Below are positions 43,692-53,053 of a stretch of DNA of 64,000 nucleotides, piece after piece. The notes under the pieces are model-generated. The model ran no database searches. It saw only the letters and a list, made by a program, of their open reading frames with translations, and had not been told where the DNA came from. How positions within the stretch are numbered: position 1 is the first letter of the stretch; every line of letters starts with the position of its first letter. The position numbers were made by a program, and so were the translations under genes. The stretch is from Cyclobacteriaceae bacterium (lineage in GTDB: Bacteria; Bacteroidota; Bacteroidia; Cytophagales; Cyclobacteriaceae): assembly GCA_026003355.1 (NCBI GenBank), contig BPHC01000001.1, positions 186,001 to 250,000 of the forward strand, written 5' to 3'.

Positions 43692-43696
43692 CACAC

Positions 43697-43737
43697 CAAA
43701 CAGGGAGCCCGACTCGGTTCCCTGTTTGCATTTTATT
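43697..43737 (+). terminator. Intrinsic terminator between rpsO and pnp
   Basis: A 13-bp stem (43697-43709 with 43716-43728, one G-T pair) has a six-base loop CGACTC and is followed by CATTTTATT. It would end rpsO transcripts or attenuate read-through into pnp. In E. coli the equivalent hairpin also governs pnp mRNA stability. Confidence 0.75.
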
Positions 43738-43779
43738 CCGGCCGGCAGACACTGTTGGCCTTAAATTGTTTTAACCCAT

Positions 43780-45915
43780 ATGTTCAACATTGTTACCAAA
43801 ACCTGTAAACTTCCCGACGGACGGGAAATTACCATAGAAACCGGAAAAATGGCCCGTCAGGCCGATGGTGCCGTTACGCTTCGAATGGGCAACACCATGC
43901 TGCTGGCCACCGTTGTATCCAAAACCGAACCCGTTGAAGGTGCCGATTTCATGCCCCTTTCGGTAGATTATCAGGAAAAGTTTGCCTCAACCGGAAAGGT
44001 ACCCGGCGGCTTCCTGAAACGCGAAGGCAAACTATCCGACTATGAAGTGCTTATCAGCCGCCTGGTTGACCGCGCTTTGCGCCCCCTGTTCCCTGACGAC
44101 TTCCATGCCGAAACGCAGGTAATGATTTACCTGATTTCGGGTGACCAGAACGCCCTGCCCGATGCCTTGGCTGCCTTTGCCGCTTCTGCTGCCTTATCCG
44201 TGTCCGACATTCCCTGGAACGGCCCCATCTCCGAAGTGCGCGTGGCCCGCGTTGATGGGCAGTTCGTCATAAACCCTACGCTGGAACAAAAAGAAAGGGC
44301 CGACATTGACCTGATGGTGGGCGCTTCTATTGACAACATCCTGATGGTGGAAGGCGAAATGAAGGAGGTAAGCGAAGACGAAATGCTCGAGGCCCTGAAA
44401 ACCGCCCACGAAGCCATTAAAGAACAGTGCCGCCTGCAACTGGAACTCGCCCAGGCTACCGGTAAAACCGTTAAACGCACTTACCAGCACGAAGTAAATG
44501 ACGAAAACCTGAAAAAAGAGCTTTACGATTTGTTGTATCCAAAAGTGTACGAAGTAGCCCGGCAGCAAATCAAAAACAAAAAAGAGCGCACAGCCGCTTT
44601 TGAGAAAATCCTGGAAGACTATCTGGCCGCCCTGCCCGAAGACAGCGCCATTGATAAAGAACTGGTTAAACGCTATTACCACGGCATTCATAAAAAAGCA
44701 GCCCGCGACCTGGTGCTGAATGAAGGCATCAGGCTGGATGGCCGCAAAACCACCGAAATACGGCCAATCTACACCGAAGTTGACCTGCTTCCTTCTACGC
44801 ATGGCAGTGCACTCTTTACACGGGGCGAAACCCAGTCACTTACCACCGTTACGCTGGGCACCAAAATGGACGAGCAACTTATTGATGGTGCCATGTTTTC
44901 CGGGTCCAGCAAGTTTATTCTGCACTACAACTTTCCGGGCTTCTCCACAGGCGAAGTAAAACCCAACCGCGGGCCGGGCAGGAGAGAAGTGGGTCATGGT
45001 AATCTGGCGATGCGTGCCCTTAAACAGGTATTGCCCCCGGACGATGAAAACCCCTATACCATTAGGGTGGTTTCGGATATTCTGGAGTCAAACGGTTCTT
45101 CCTCCATGGCTACCGTATGCGCCGGCTCGCTGGCACTCATGGATGCCGGCGTGCAGATAAAAGGCCCTGTTTCAGGTATTGCCATGGGCATGATCTCAGA
45201 TGCCCAAACCGGAAAATACGCCATCCTGTCCGACATACTGGGTGATGAAGACCACCTGGGCGATATGGACTTCAAAACCACCGGAACCGAGAAGGGTCTC
45301 ACCGCATGCCAGATGGACCTTAAGGTTGACGGCCTGACCTACGAGGTGCTGCGCGAGGCGCTGGAGCAGGCCCGCATTGGCCGGCTGCACATTTTGAACG
45401 AAATGAAGAAAACCCTGGAGGCGCCACGCTCCGACTTTAAACCCCATGCTCCCCGGGCCTCCACACTCATATTCGAAAAAGAACTTATCGGTGCACTTAT
45501 TGGCCCAGGCGGAAAAGTGGTGCAGGACATTCAGAACACCAGCGGTGCTACCGTGGTGATAGAGGAAATAAACAACCAGGGAGTGGTAAGCGTATTTGCC
45601 ACAAGCAAAGAAAGCATGGAAGCCGCCATGAAGCGCATCAAGGCCATAATAGCCGTGCCCGAAATCGGCCAGGTGTACGATGGCATAGTCAAGTCCATTA
45701 TGCCTTTCGGAGCCTTTGTGGAATTTATGCCCGGTAAAGATGGCCTGCTCCATATCTCCGAAATCAAGTGGGAGCGCCTCGAAAGCATGGACGGTGTACT
45801 GGAAGTAGGCGAGGAGATTAAGGTAAAGCTGGTGGATATTGACAAGAAAACCGGTAAATTCAGGCTTTCCAGAAAAGTACTGCTGCCCAGGCCTTCCAGA
45901 AAGGAAACCGCCTGA
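43780..45915 (+). CDS. pnp: Polynucleotide phosphorylase
   Basis: 3'-5' phosphorolytic exoribonuclease, core of RNA decay. 711 residues: two RNase PH domains (about 10-220 and 310-540, with [21 protein letters not shown] and the catalytic segment [19 protein letters not shown]), a KH domain ([17 protein letters not shown], about 565-620) and an S1 domain ([20 protein letters not shown], about 630-700). The tail after S1 is short and basic. Confidence 0.98.
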   Translation: MFNIVTKTCKLPDGREITIETGKMARQADGAVTLRMGNTMLLATVVSKTEPVEGADFMPLSVDYQEKFASTGKVPGGFLKREGKLSDYEVLISRLVDRALRPLFPDDFHAETQVMIYLISGDQNALPDALAAFAASAALSVSDIPWNGPISEVRVARVDGQFVINPTLEQKERADIDLMVGASIDNILMVEGEMKEVSEDEMLEALKTAHEAIKEQCRLQLELAQATGKTVKRTYQHEVNDENLKKELYDLLYPKVYEVARQQIKNKKERTAAFEKILEDYLAALPEDSAIDKELVKRYYHGIHKKAARDLVLNEGIRLDGRKTTEIRPIYTEVDLLPSTHGSALFTRGETQSLTTVTLGTKMDEQLIDGAMFSGSSKFILHYNFPGFSTGEVKPNRGPGRREVGHGNLAMRALKQVLPPDDENPYTIRVVSDILESNGSSSMATVCAGSLALMDAGVQIKGPVSGIAMGMISDAQTGKYAILSDILGDEDHLGDMDFKTTGTEKGLTACQMDLKVDGLTYEVLREALEQARIGRLHILNEMKKTLEAPRSDFKPHAPRASTLIFEKELIGALIGPGGKVVQDIQNTSGATVVIEEINNQGVVSVFATSKESMEAAMKRIKAIIAVPEIGQVYDGIVKSIMPFGAFVEFMPGKDGLLHISEIKWERLESMDGVLEVGEEIKVKLVDIDKKTGKFRLSRKVLLPRPSRKETA

Positions 45916-45969
45916 GCTGCGGAACTATCTGCAATTCCTGTTATGTTTACTAACTGATTTTTTTACAGC

Positions 45970-46833
45970 ATGAGACAACTAAAAATCAGCAAACAGATTA
46001 CCAACCGCGAAAGCCAGTCGCTTGACAAATACCTTCAGGAGATTGGCAAGGTTGACCTGCTTACACCCGATGAGGAAGTTGAGCTGGCCAAGCGCATTAA
46101 GGAAGGCGACCAGATTGCCCTTGAAAAGCTTACCAAAGCCAACCTTCGCTTTGTGGTATCGGTAGCCAAGCAGTACCAAAATCAGGGCCTTTCCCTGGGC
46201 GACCTGATTAACGAAGGCAACCTGGGCCTTATTAAAGCCGCCCAGCGCTTTGATGAAACCCGCGGGTTTAAGTTCATCTCCTATGCCGTGTGGTGGATCA
46301 GGCAATCGATCCTTCAGGCCCTGGCCGAGCAGTCGCGCATCGTGCGCCTGCCGCTTAACCGCGTAGGTTCGCTCAACAAAATTTCCAAAACCTTTTCCGA
46401 ACTGGAACAGAAGTACGAGCGCGAACCCTCACCGGAAGAACTGGCCGAGGTGCTGGATGTGTCTACTGCCGAGGTGATTGACACGATGAAGATATCCGGC
46501 CGCCACACCTCCATCGATGCACCTTTTGTGCAGGGTGAAGAAAACAGCCTGTTAGATGTGCTGGAAAACGACAGCGAAGAAACCCCCGATGCCGGCCTGC
46601 TTACAGAATCCTTGCGCAGAGAAGTGCAACGGGCTCTTTCCACCCTCACGCAACGCGAAGCCGATGTAATTACCCTCTACTTTGGCTTAAACGGTGAGCA
46701 CGCCCTTACCCTGGAAGAAATTGGCGAAAAATTTAACCTTACCCGCGAGCGCGTACGTCAAATTAAAGAAAAGGCTATCCGCCGGTTAAGGCATACCTCC
46801 CGAAGCAAGGCTTTAAAACCTTACCTGGGTTAA
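45970..46833 (+). CDS. rpoD: Primary sigma-70 factor, Bacteroidota type
   Basis: Housekeeping sigma factor recognising the TTTG / TAnnTTTG promoters seen across this window. 287 residues without region 1.1 or the long non-conserved insert of proteobacterial RpoD. Region 1.2 [19 protein letters not shown]; region 2 [20 protein letters not shown] and [20 protein letters not shown]; region 3; region 4 helix-turn-helix [20 protein letters not shown]. The order pnp-rpoD is common in this phylum. Confidence 0.97.
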   Translation: MRQLKISKQITNRESQSLDKYLQEIGKVDLLTPDEEVELAKRIKEGDQIALEKLTKANLRFVVSVAKQYQNQGLSLGDLINEGNLGLIKAAQRFDETRGFKFISYAVWWIRQSILQALAEQSRIVRLPLNRVGSLNKISKTFSELEQKYEREPSPEELAEVLDVSTAEVIDTMKISGRHTSIDAPFVQGEENSLLDVLENDSEETPDAGLLTESLRREVQRALSTLTQREADVITLYFGLNGEHALTLEEIGEKFNLTRERVRQIKEKAIRRLRHTSRSKALKPYLG

Positions 46834-46861
46834 TATTCCTTAAAAATATCGCAATTTTACG

Positions 46862-46894
46862 GGTCTCGGTACAGACAGAGACCTTTCTGTTTTT
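46862..46894 (+). terminator. Hairpin with T-rich tail between rpoD and trxB
   Basis: GGTCTC (46862-46867) pairs with GAGACC (46878-46883) around a ten-base loop, followed by TTTCTGTTTTT. It has the form of a weak intrinsic terminator but ends only three bases before the trxB ATG, so it could instead act on trxB translation. Confidence 0.35.
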
Positions 46895-46897
46895 AAA

Positions 46898-47857
46898 ATG
46901 AGCATGGAAGCTGCAAAAGAAAAAGTAGTAATTATCGGTTCGGGTCCCGCCGGATATACGGCGGCCATCTATGCCGCACGGGCAGGACTTAACCCCCTGG
47001 TGTTTGCCGGCGCCCAGCCGGGCGGGCAACTCACCACCACCAACGATGTTGAAAACTTTCCCGGATACCCCGATGGCGTTAACGGACCGCAGATGATGAT
47101 GGACCTTCAACGACAGGCCGAACGCTTCGGCACCCGCATCCGCTATGCCGTAGTTACGCGCGTGGACTTTTCGGTGTATCCGTTCAGGCTGGTGATTGAC
47201 GATGCCGAAGAAGTGCTGGCCGCTTCGGTAATTATTGCTACCGGTGCCAGCGCCAAATACCTGGGTATTCCCTCCGAACAAACTTTCGCCAACAGGGGCG
47301 TATCGGCATGTGCCGTTTGCGACGGATATTTTTACCGAGGCAAAGAGGTGGCCGTAGTGGGAGCCGGTGACTCGGCAGCCGAAGAAGCCACCTATCTGGC
47401 CAAACTCTGCACCAAAGTGCATCTGCTGGTGCGAAGAAATGAGATGCGCGCCTCCAAAATCATGCAAAAGCGGGTATTTGCTACTCCCAATATCGAAATT
47501 CACTGGAATACAGAAACCGATGAAATATTAGGCGATGAGAGCGGTGTTACCGGTGTGCGGGTGATAAACAACCTTACCGGCGAAAAGAAAGTAATCCCCA
47601 TACAGGGCTTCTTCCTGGCCATCGGGCATAAGCCCAACACGGAAATTTTCCGCGATTACCTCGACCTGGATGAAAACGGATACATTAAAGTTCGGCCGGG
47701 CTCTACCCGCACCAACATTGAAGGCGTATTTGCCGTTGGCGATGCGGCCGATAAAGTATACCGGCAGGCTGTAACAGCTGCCGGAACCGGATGCATGGGG
47801 GCGCTGGATGCCGAAAAATTTCTGGCGGCCAAAGAGGCCGAAACCGTACAACCATGA
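46898..47857 (+). CDS. trxB: Thioredoxin-disulfide reductase
   Basis: NADPH-dependent flavoenzyme that reduces thioredoxin. 319 residues: FAD motif VIIGSGPAGYTAAIYAARAG, the GGQLTTTNDVENFPGYP segment, redox centre Cys138-Ala-Val-Cys141 (usual form CATC), NADPH motif VVGAGDSAAEEATYL and C-terminal FAD block GVFAVGDAADKVYRQ. The Thr-to-Val change between the cysteines is conservative. A start at ATG 46904 is also possible. The stop codon overlaps the bshB1 start (ATGA). Pairing with a bacillithiol gene puts two thiol systems together. Confidence 0.95.
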   Translation: MSMEAAKEKVVIIGSGPAGYTAAIYAARAGLNPLVFAGAQPGGQLTTTNDVENFPGYPDGVNGPQMMMDLQRQAERFGTRIRYAVVTRVDFSVYPFRLVIDDAEEVLAASVIIATGASAKYLGIPSEQTFANRGVSACAVCDGYFYRGKEVAVVGAGDSAAEEATYLAKLCTKVHLLVRRNEMRASKIMQKRVFATPNIEIHWNTETDEILGDESGVTGVRVINNLTGEKKVIPIQGFFLAIGHKPNTEIFRDYLDLDENGYIKVRPGSTRTNIEGVFAVGDAADKVYRQAVTAAGTGCMGALDAEKFLAAKEAETVQP

Positions 47858-48570
47858 AACTCGACATCCTGGTTATAGCCGCCCACCCCGATGATGCCGA
47901 ACTGGGTTGCGGCGGCACACTGGCCAAACACATAAGCCGTGGCTTTAAGGCGGGCATTATCGACCTTACCCGGGGCGAACTCGGAACGCGGGGCACCCCC
48001 GAAATCCGCGCCAGCGAAGCTGCCCTTGCAGCCAACATACTGGGTCTTTCGGTGCGCGAAAACCTGGAACTGCCTGATGCCTTCTTTATGAACGATAAGG
48101 AAACAAGACTTAAAGTGGTACAGGTTATCCGCAAATATCGGCCCGACATAGTTATTACCAATGCCGTTGAAGACCGTCATCCCGACCACGGCCAGGCAGC
48201 CCGCCTGGTAAATGATGCCTGCTTTCTGGCCGGCCTTTCGAAAATTCAAACCAATTTACACGGTAACGCGCAACAGCCTTGGCGCCCGCGCGCCCTCTAT
48301 CACTTTATTCAGGCCCGCTACATTCAGCCCGACGTAATTGTGGATATAAGCGATTACTGGGAAAAAAAGGAAGCCTCGTTTATGGCCTATGCCAGCCAGA
48401 TGTATAATCCGCAAAGTGCCGAGCCGGCAACCTATATCGCTTCGCGCGAATTTCTTGACCTGGTGCGCGCCCGTGCCGTGGAATTCGGGAATGCCATTGG
48501 AAAAAAATACGGAGAGGGATTTGTGGTAAACCGAACCATAGGGGTAAGTCTGCTTACCGACCTGTTGTGA
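47854..48570 (+). CDS. bshB1: Bacillithiol biosynthesis deacetylase BshB1
   Basis: Zinc-dependent LmbE/PIG-L-type deacetylase that converts GlcNAc-malate to GlcN-malate in bacillithiol synthesis. 238 residues from ATG 47854. Zinc motif AHPDDAEL (His, Asp, Asp), the DLTRGELGTRGTPEIRASEA block specific to BshB1, and HPDHGQA with a second His. Length and spacing match the B. subtilis-type enzyme also found in Bacteroidota. It is coupled to trxB by a four-base overlap; pdxH ends head-on with no gap. Confidence 0.94.
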   Translation: MKLDILVIAAHPDDAELGCGGTLAKHISRGFKAGIIDLTRGELGTRGTPEIRASEAALAANILGLSVRENLELPDAFFMNDKETRLKVVQVIRKYRPDIVITNAVEDRHPDHGQAARLVNDACFLAGLSKIQTNLHGNAQQPWRPRALYHFIQARYIQPDVIVDISDYWEKKEASFMAYASQMYNPQSAEPATYIASREFLDLVRARAVEFGNAIGKKYGEGFVVNRTIGVSLLTDLL

Positions 48571-49212
48571 TTACGGAGCCAGCCGCCTGATAATCCATTC
48601 TTGTTCATCTTTTATATACAACAGCCGGTCGTGCAGCCGGTTGGGCCGGCCCTGCCAGAATTCCACCAGAAACGGTAGTACCTCATAACCGCCCCATTGC
48701 ATGGGCCTGGGAATTTCCCTCCCTTCAAATTTTTTCTCCAGTTCGCGGTACCGCTGCTCCAGCAATTCCCGTTTTTCTATCACGGCGCTTTGTGGCGAAG
48801 CCCATGCTCCGATTTGGGCGCCCCGCGGCCTGATGCGGAAATATTCCGAGGCCTTTTCATCACTTACACGTTTGGCCAGGCCCTCAATGCGTACCTGCCG
48901 TTCCAGCTCGGCCCAGAAAAAATTCAGGGCACAATAGGGATTTTGCAACAACTCTTTACCCTTGCCACTCTGATAGTTGGTGTAAAATACAAATTGTCCG
49001 TTTTCAATACCTTTCAGCAACACCACCCGCTGGCTGGGCCGGCCACTTTCCGAAACCGTGGCCAGCGTCATGGCATTGGGTTCGGTAATGCCTGCCTTTA
49101 CGGCCTCTTCCAGCCACTTTTCAAACTGGGCCACGGGGTCAGGCAGCAGGTGTTCTGTATCCAGAGGTTGGGAAGAATATTCCCTGCGCAAGCGGGCCAG
49201 GTCAGTTTGCAT
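48571..49212 (-). CDS. pdxH: Pyridoxamine 5'-phosphate oxidase
   Basis: FMN enzyme that oxidises pyridoxine- or pyridoxamine-phosphate to PLP. 213 residues: PNAMTLATVSESGRPSQRVV, FYTNYQSGKGKEL, the FMN-binding region EYFRIRPRGAQIGAWASPQS and the C-terminal WQGRPNRLHDRLLY signature. Full length. Divergent from yqgE across a 95-bp spacer. Confidence 0.96.
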   Translation of the reverse strand: MQTDLARLRREYSSQPLDTEHLLPDPVAQFEKWLEEAVKAGITEPNAMTLATVSESGRPSQRVVLLKGIENGQFVFYTNYQSGKGKELLQNPYCALNFFWAELERQVRIEGLAKRVSDEKASEYFRIRPRGAQIGAWASPQSAVIEKRELLEQRYRELEKKFEGREIPRPMQWGGYEVLPFLVEFWQGRPNRLHDRLLYIKDEQEWIIRRLAP

Positions 49213-49307
49213 ACTTGTATTATTCCAATAACTTAAAAATTTGCAATAAAACAGGTTTGTGGCTTGTTTTATATGTGGCCGTGTGTTTTATTTCAACCGG
49301 CAACAAC

Positions 49308-49883
49308 ATGGACTTTTTCAAATATCGCAACAAAATCCCACCCGAAAAGGGCCGACTGCTTATTTCCGAGCCGTTTTTGCCCGACCCGAACTTTATTCGT
49401 TCGGTGGTGCTGCTCTGCGAACACAACTCCGAGGGCTCTTTTGGATTTGTGCTGAACCGTCTGGCCGAAGTGAATGCTTCGGAAATCCTTGAGGAACTCT
49501 CCAATTTTGAACATCCTGTGTTTATCGGAGGACCTGTACAACAAGATACACTTCATTTCATTCATCGCTGTGCCGATATTGAAGGAGGCGAATGCATAAC
49601 CAGTGGCATTTACTGGGGCGGGTCGTTTGAGCAGGTAACTTTTCTGGCCAACACCGGCCAGCTAAGGCCGGAAGAAATTCGGTTTTTTCTGGGCTATAGT
49701 GGGTGGGGCCCCGGCCAACTGGAGGAAGAACTGGAACAGGATACGTGGATAGTTTGCGATTATGTAACTGAAGAACTGTTGTTTAACACCGGGCCCGATG
49801 CCATGTGGCGCAACGCGTTGAAAAATATGGGCGGTAAATATTCGGTATTTGCCAACTATCCGATGGATCCTTCCCAGAATTAG
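49308..49883 (+). CDS. yqgE: YqgE/AlgH family protein
   Basis: 191 residues of the UPF0301 family, function unsettled. Family marks: KGRLLISEPFLPDPNFIRSV, GSFGFVLNRL, VFIGGPVQQDTLHFIH and FFLGYSGWGPGQLEEEL. ATG 49308 starts the conserved part; the 31 extra codons upstream look like untranslated leader. Cytoplasmic. Followed after 52 bp by the DUF349 gene. Confidence 0.92.
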   Translation: MDFFKYRNKIPPEKGRLLISEPFLPDPNFIRSVVLLCEHNSEGSFGFVLNRLAEVNASEILEELSNFEHPVFIGGPVQQDTLHFIHRCADIEGGECITSGIYWGGSFEQVTFLANTGQLRPEEIRFFLGYSGWGPGQLEEELEQDTWIVCDYVTEELLFNTGPDAMWRNALKNMGGKYSVFANYPMDPSQN

Positions 49884-49935
49884 TTTTTTAGTAATTTTAC
49901 CCTGATTATTTCAAGTCATTCAATGGACATTAACC

Positions 49936-51789
49936 ATGGAAAGAGAAGAAAAGAGCGCAGTGCAGGGGTACGTACATGAAGCCGGGTTAAATGCCCATGT
50001 GTCAGCTTTGCAAAACGAAAGCGACTTACAGGATAACCAAAACGCACATGATACGCTGGAGGGCCATGACGAAGCCCCCGACTACCACACGTTTTCGAAG
50101 ACGCAACTGCTGCAGGCTGTAAAAAAACTCGCTGCCGAACCAAACGCCATCAAAGCTGAGCGCGAACTGCGTGAGATAAAAGAAGTATTCGATGAACTGG
50201 TGAAACAGGAACGCACCCGCGCCTTTAACCGGTTTATTCTCGATGGCGGAACTCCCGATGGTTTTGAATACCGCGGTGAGCCCATAGACGCCCAGTTTAC
50301 CCAACTGTACAGGCAGATAAAAGACCGCAAAACCCAACAAATACGCGAGGAGGAATCGCGCAAAGACGACAACTACAAACGAAAACTTGCTTTACTCGAA
50401 AAACTGCGCGAGCTGGTTGACTCACAGGATGTAAACGCCAACCAGTTCGAACAGTTCAAAGCCATTCAAAGCGAATGGAAAAGCATCGGGCCTGTTCCGG
50501 GTGCCCACAACAAAAACCTCTGGGCAAATTACCACGCGCTGGTAGACCGGTTTTACGACAATCAGAGCATCTACTTTGAACTGAAGGAGCTTGACCGCAA
50601 AAAAAACCTGGAGGCTAAGCTGGAATTGTGCCAGCGCGCAGAACGACTCCTGGAACTGGAAAACATAACCCAGGCTCTGCGCGAACTTAACGATCTGCAC
50701 CACGAGTTTAAACACATTGGCCCCGTTCCGCGCGAAGAAAAAGAAGCCGTGTGGCAACGCTTTAAGGCTGCCAGCGATGCCCTGTATGCCCGGCGCGATG
50801 AACATAACAAACAACTCCAGGAAAAACTTCAGGAAAACCTAAAGGTAAAGACCGAACTCAGCGAACGGGTACAGGCGTTTGCCTCATTCCAGTCTGACCG
50901 CATAAAGGAATGGAACCAGAAAACCAAAAGCATACTGGAGCTGCAAAAACAGTGGGAAGCTGCGGGGCCCATGCCGCGCAGCAAGGGAAAAGAGGTGTCA
51001 AAACAATTCTGGACGGCCTTTAAGGCCTTCTTTCAGGCCAAGAGCGCTTTCTTTAAAAAAGTTGATGCCGAGCGAAAGGCCAACTTCAGAAAAAAACAGG
51101 AGCTGGTGCAACGGGCAAAAGAACTGCGCGACAGCCGCGACTGGAACAGCACCGCAGCCGAACTGCGTAGACTGCAGGAACAATGGAAAGAAATTGGACC
51201 CGTTCCGGATAAATACCGCGAAAAGATTTATGCCGAATTTAAGGAACACTGCGACTATTTCTTTGCACAGCTGAGAAACAGCAAGAGTGAGGCCGAGACC
51301 GCTCAGGCAAACAACCTGAAAACCAAAGCAGAAATTATTGCCCAAATGGAAGCCACCCTGGCCACCGGCCAGATTACAATAGAAAAAGTCAATGAATTCA
51401 GGCAACGGTTTGAGGCGGCAGGTGAAGTGCCGCGCAGCGAGGCCGGCACCATCAGGGCAGCTTACTTCAACGCGTTCGAAAAACTGGTAAATTCACTTTC
51501 CGCTCTGGATGAAACTGAAAAAAATAAGCTCATACTGGAAAACACCCTGGGCGACCTGAAATCGGACCCCCAGGGTGAAAAAAAGCTCCAGCAAAAGGAG
51601 CAAATGCTGCGCAAAAAGATTTCGAAAATTGAGGGCGACATTGCCCTGTGGAAGAACAACCTTGGCTTTTTTGAGCGCTCAAAAAATGCCGAAGATGTGC
51701 GTAAGGAGTTTAACGATAAAATACAGCAGGCCAGTGCAAAGGTTGAGCAGCTTAAACAACAACTTAAATTATTGCGCAACCTGGCCTGA
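49936..51789 (+). CDS. DUF349 repeat protein, coiled-coil rich
   Basis: 617 residues, highly charged and almost wholly helical. Five or so DUF349 units of about 75 residues recur, each with a signature like WKSIGPVPGAHNKNLW, FKHIGPVPREEKEAVW, WEAAGPMPRSKGKEVS, WKEIGPVPDKYREKIY and FEAAGEVPRSEAGTIR. A C-terminal coiled coil (about 520-617) follows. The acidic N-terminus (1-50) is probably disordered. DUF349 proteins are widespread in Bacteroidota without an agreed function. No signal peptide. Confidence 0.9.
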   Translation: MEREEKSAVQGYVHEAGLNAHVSALQNESDLQDNQNAHDTLEGHDEAPDYHTFSKTQLLQAVKKLAAEPNAIKAERELREIKEVFDELVKQERTRAFNRFILDGGTPDGFEYRGEPIDAQFTQLYRQIKDRKTQQIREEESRKDDNYKRKLALLEKLRELVDSQDVNANQFEQFKAIQSEWKSIGPVPGAHNKNLWANYHALVDRFYDNQSIYFELKELDRKKNLEAKLELCQRAERLLELENITQALRELNDLHHEFKHIGPVPREEKEAVWQRFKAASDALYARRDEHNKQLQEKLQENLKVKTELSERVQAFASFQSDRIKEWNQKTKSILELQKQWEAAGPMPRSKGKEVSKQFWTAFKAFFQAKSAFFKKVDAERKANFRKKQELVQRAKELRDSRDWNSTAAELRRLQEQWKEIGPVPDKYREKIYAEFKEHCDYFFAQLRNSKSEAETAQANNLKTKAEIIAQMEATLATGQITIEKVNEFRQRFEAAGEVPRSEAGTIRAAYFNAFEKLVNSLSALDETEKNKLILENTLGDLKSDPQGEKKLQQKEQMLRKKISKIEGDIALWKNNLGFFERSKNAEDVRKEFNDKIQQASAKVEQLKQQLKLLRNLA

Positions 51790-51862
51790 AGATTTGCATT
51801 AATGACGCATACCGCTATTTTTGCGCTCCTGTTTGCTTCCCGGCGCACCTGTGGAAGGCAGG

Positions 51863-51877
51863 GCAACCGACTTGTAA
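51863..51877. repeat. 15-bp copy of the tRNA-Thr anticodon arm
   Basis: The sequence at 51863-51877 (GCAACCGACTTGTAA) matches 51914-51928 inside the tRNA-Thr gene at 14 of 15 bases. It lies 51 bp upstream of its match and 14 bp before the tRNA. The surrounding bases do not fold as a tRNA, so it is a fragment or a chance match. Confidence 0.4.
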
Positions 51878-51890
51878 GATAAGGCATTAA

Positions 51891-51963
<73 letters not shown>

Positions 51964-52101
51964 CAAAACAGTAAAAAGCCCTGATCTTTCAGCCAGATTT
52001 TTTTGTGCCCGTGGCCTCATGCTCCAATCGCCATGACGCACGCCTATCCATATACTGTAAGCAGCTACTGCTAATAACATAATGGTAATATTCACTTGAG
52101 A

Positions 52102-52129
52102 GCCAGGTAACCTGGCGTCCCTACCTTTG
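52102..52129 (+). promoter_or_regulatory. Promoter with a palindrome in its spacer, upstream of the LpxH-like gene
   Basis: TACCTTTG at 52122-52129 is an exact -7 element; TTG at 52096-52098 could be the -33 element, 23 bases away. Between them GCCAGGT-A-ACCTGGC (52102-52116) is a perfect 7+7 palindrome, well placed for a repressor. Transcription would start about 65 nt before the ATG. Confidence 0.4.
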
Positions 52130-52161
52130 TGCTGTAAATCTTCTCCAGATAGGTTTAGGTT

Positions 52162-52189
52162 ATCCTGAAGGCCTGAGGGTCTTCAGGAT
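52162..52189 (+). promoter_or_regulatory. Leader hairpin before the LpxH-like gene
   Basis: ATCCTGAAG (52162-52170) pairs perfectly with CTTCAGGAT (52181-52189) around a ten-base loop. It ends 12 bases before ATG 52202 and is followed by TTCTGTTG. It would lie in the 5' leader and could hinder ribosome access or end transcription early. Confidence 0.4.
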
Positions 52190-52201
52190 TTCTGTTGTAA
52201 T

Positions 52202-53053
52202 ATGGGACAACCAAAAAAGCGCAGGGTACGTATTGTGGTACTTTCAGATATCCACCTGGGCACATACGGTTGTCATGCCGAAGAATTACTGCGTTATCTC
52301 AAGTCCATCAAACCGGAAAAAATCATTCTGAATGGCGACATCATAGATATGTGGCAGTTCAGCAAACGTTATTGGCCACGCTCGCACATGCAGGTAATTA
52401 AATACATAACCGGCCAGTTGGCCAGGGGCACCAAGGTTATTTATCTTACCGGTAACCACGATGAAATGTTACGCAAGTTTGCGGGTTTCAGGCTGGGATC
52501 ATTGATCATCGATAACAAGCTGGTGCTGACATTAAACGGCAAAAAAGCCTGGTTCTTTCATGGCGATGTCTTTGATGTAACCATGCAATATTCGAAATGG
52601 CTGGCCCGGCTGGGGGCCATAGGGTATGACACGCTTATTTTAATCAATACTTTTGTTAACTGGCTGCTGAAAAAAACCGGACGCGGGCGAATATCGCTTT
52701 CCAGAAGAGTAAAAGACAGCGTCAAATCGGCTGTAAAATTTATTAACGACTTCGAAAAAACGGCTGCCGGAATAGCCATCGAAAACGGCTACCATTACGT
52801 TGTGTGCGGGCACATTCACCAGCCCGAAATACGGACCATCGAAACCGCTAACGGATCGGTTACCTACCTGAATTCAGGCGACTGGGTGGAAAACCTTACG
52901 GCACTGGAGTTTGACGGAACCGCCTGGCGGTTGTACCGCTATGCCGATGACCCCGTGGCGCAGGCCGTTAAACTACCCAAAAAACTCCGCGATAAACTGG
53001 ACAACGATGACATTTTCCGTGACCTGGTAAATGAATTCCTGAATAACCAATGA
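52202..53053 (+). CDS. UDP-2,3-diacylglucosamine diphosphatase-like metallophosphoesterase
   Basis: Calcineurin-type phosphoesterase of the LpxH group, which removes UMP from UDP-diacylglucosamine in lipid A synthesis. 283 residues. Metal ligands: SDIHLG (Asp, His), NGDIIDMW (Asp), GNHDE (Asn-His-Asp), FFHGD, and CGHIHQPEI near the end. The length and the insert KYITGQLARGTKVIYLTGN are as in Bacteroidota homologues. The gene overlaps the glycosyltransferase gene by ATGA, so both probably serve cell-envelope glycolipid metabolism. Confidence 0.85.
   Translation: MGQPKKRRVRIVVLSDIHLGTYGCHAEELLRYLKSIKPEKIILNGDIIDMWQFSKRYWPRSHMQVIKYITGQLARGTKVIYLTGNHDEMLRKFAGFRLGSLIIDNKLVLTLNGKKAWFFHGDVFDVTMQYSKWLARLGAIGYDTLILINTFVNWLLKKTGRGRISLSRRVKDSVKSAVKFINDFEKTAAGIAIENGYHYVVCGHIHQPEIRTIETANGSVTYLNSGDWVENLTALEFDGTAWRLYRYADDPVAQAVKLPKKLRDKLDNDDIFRDLVNEFLNNQ

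Noticed and set aside
49215..49307. 31-codon extension of YqgE that looks like a signal peptide
   Set aside because: YqgE is cytoplasmic in known members and its conserved part begins at ATG 49308; the extension lies in the divergent promoter region.
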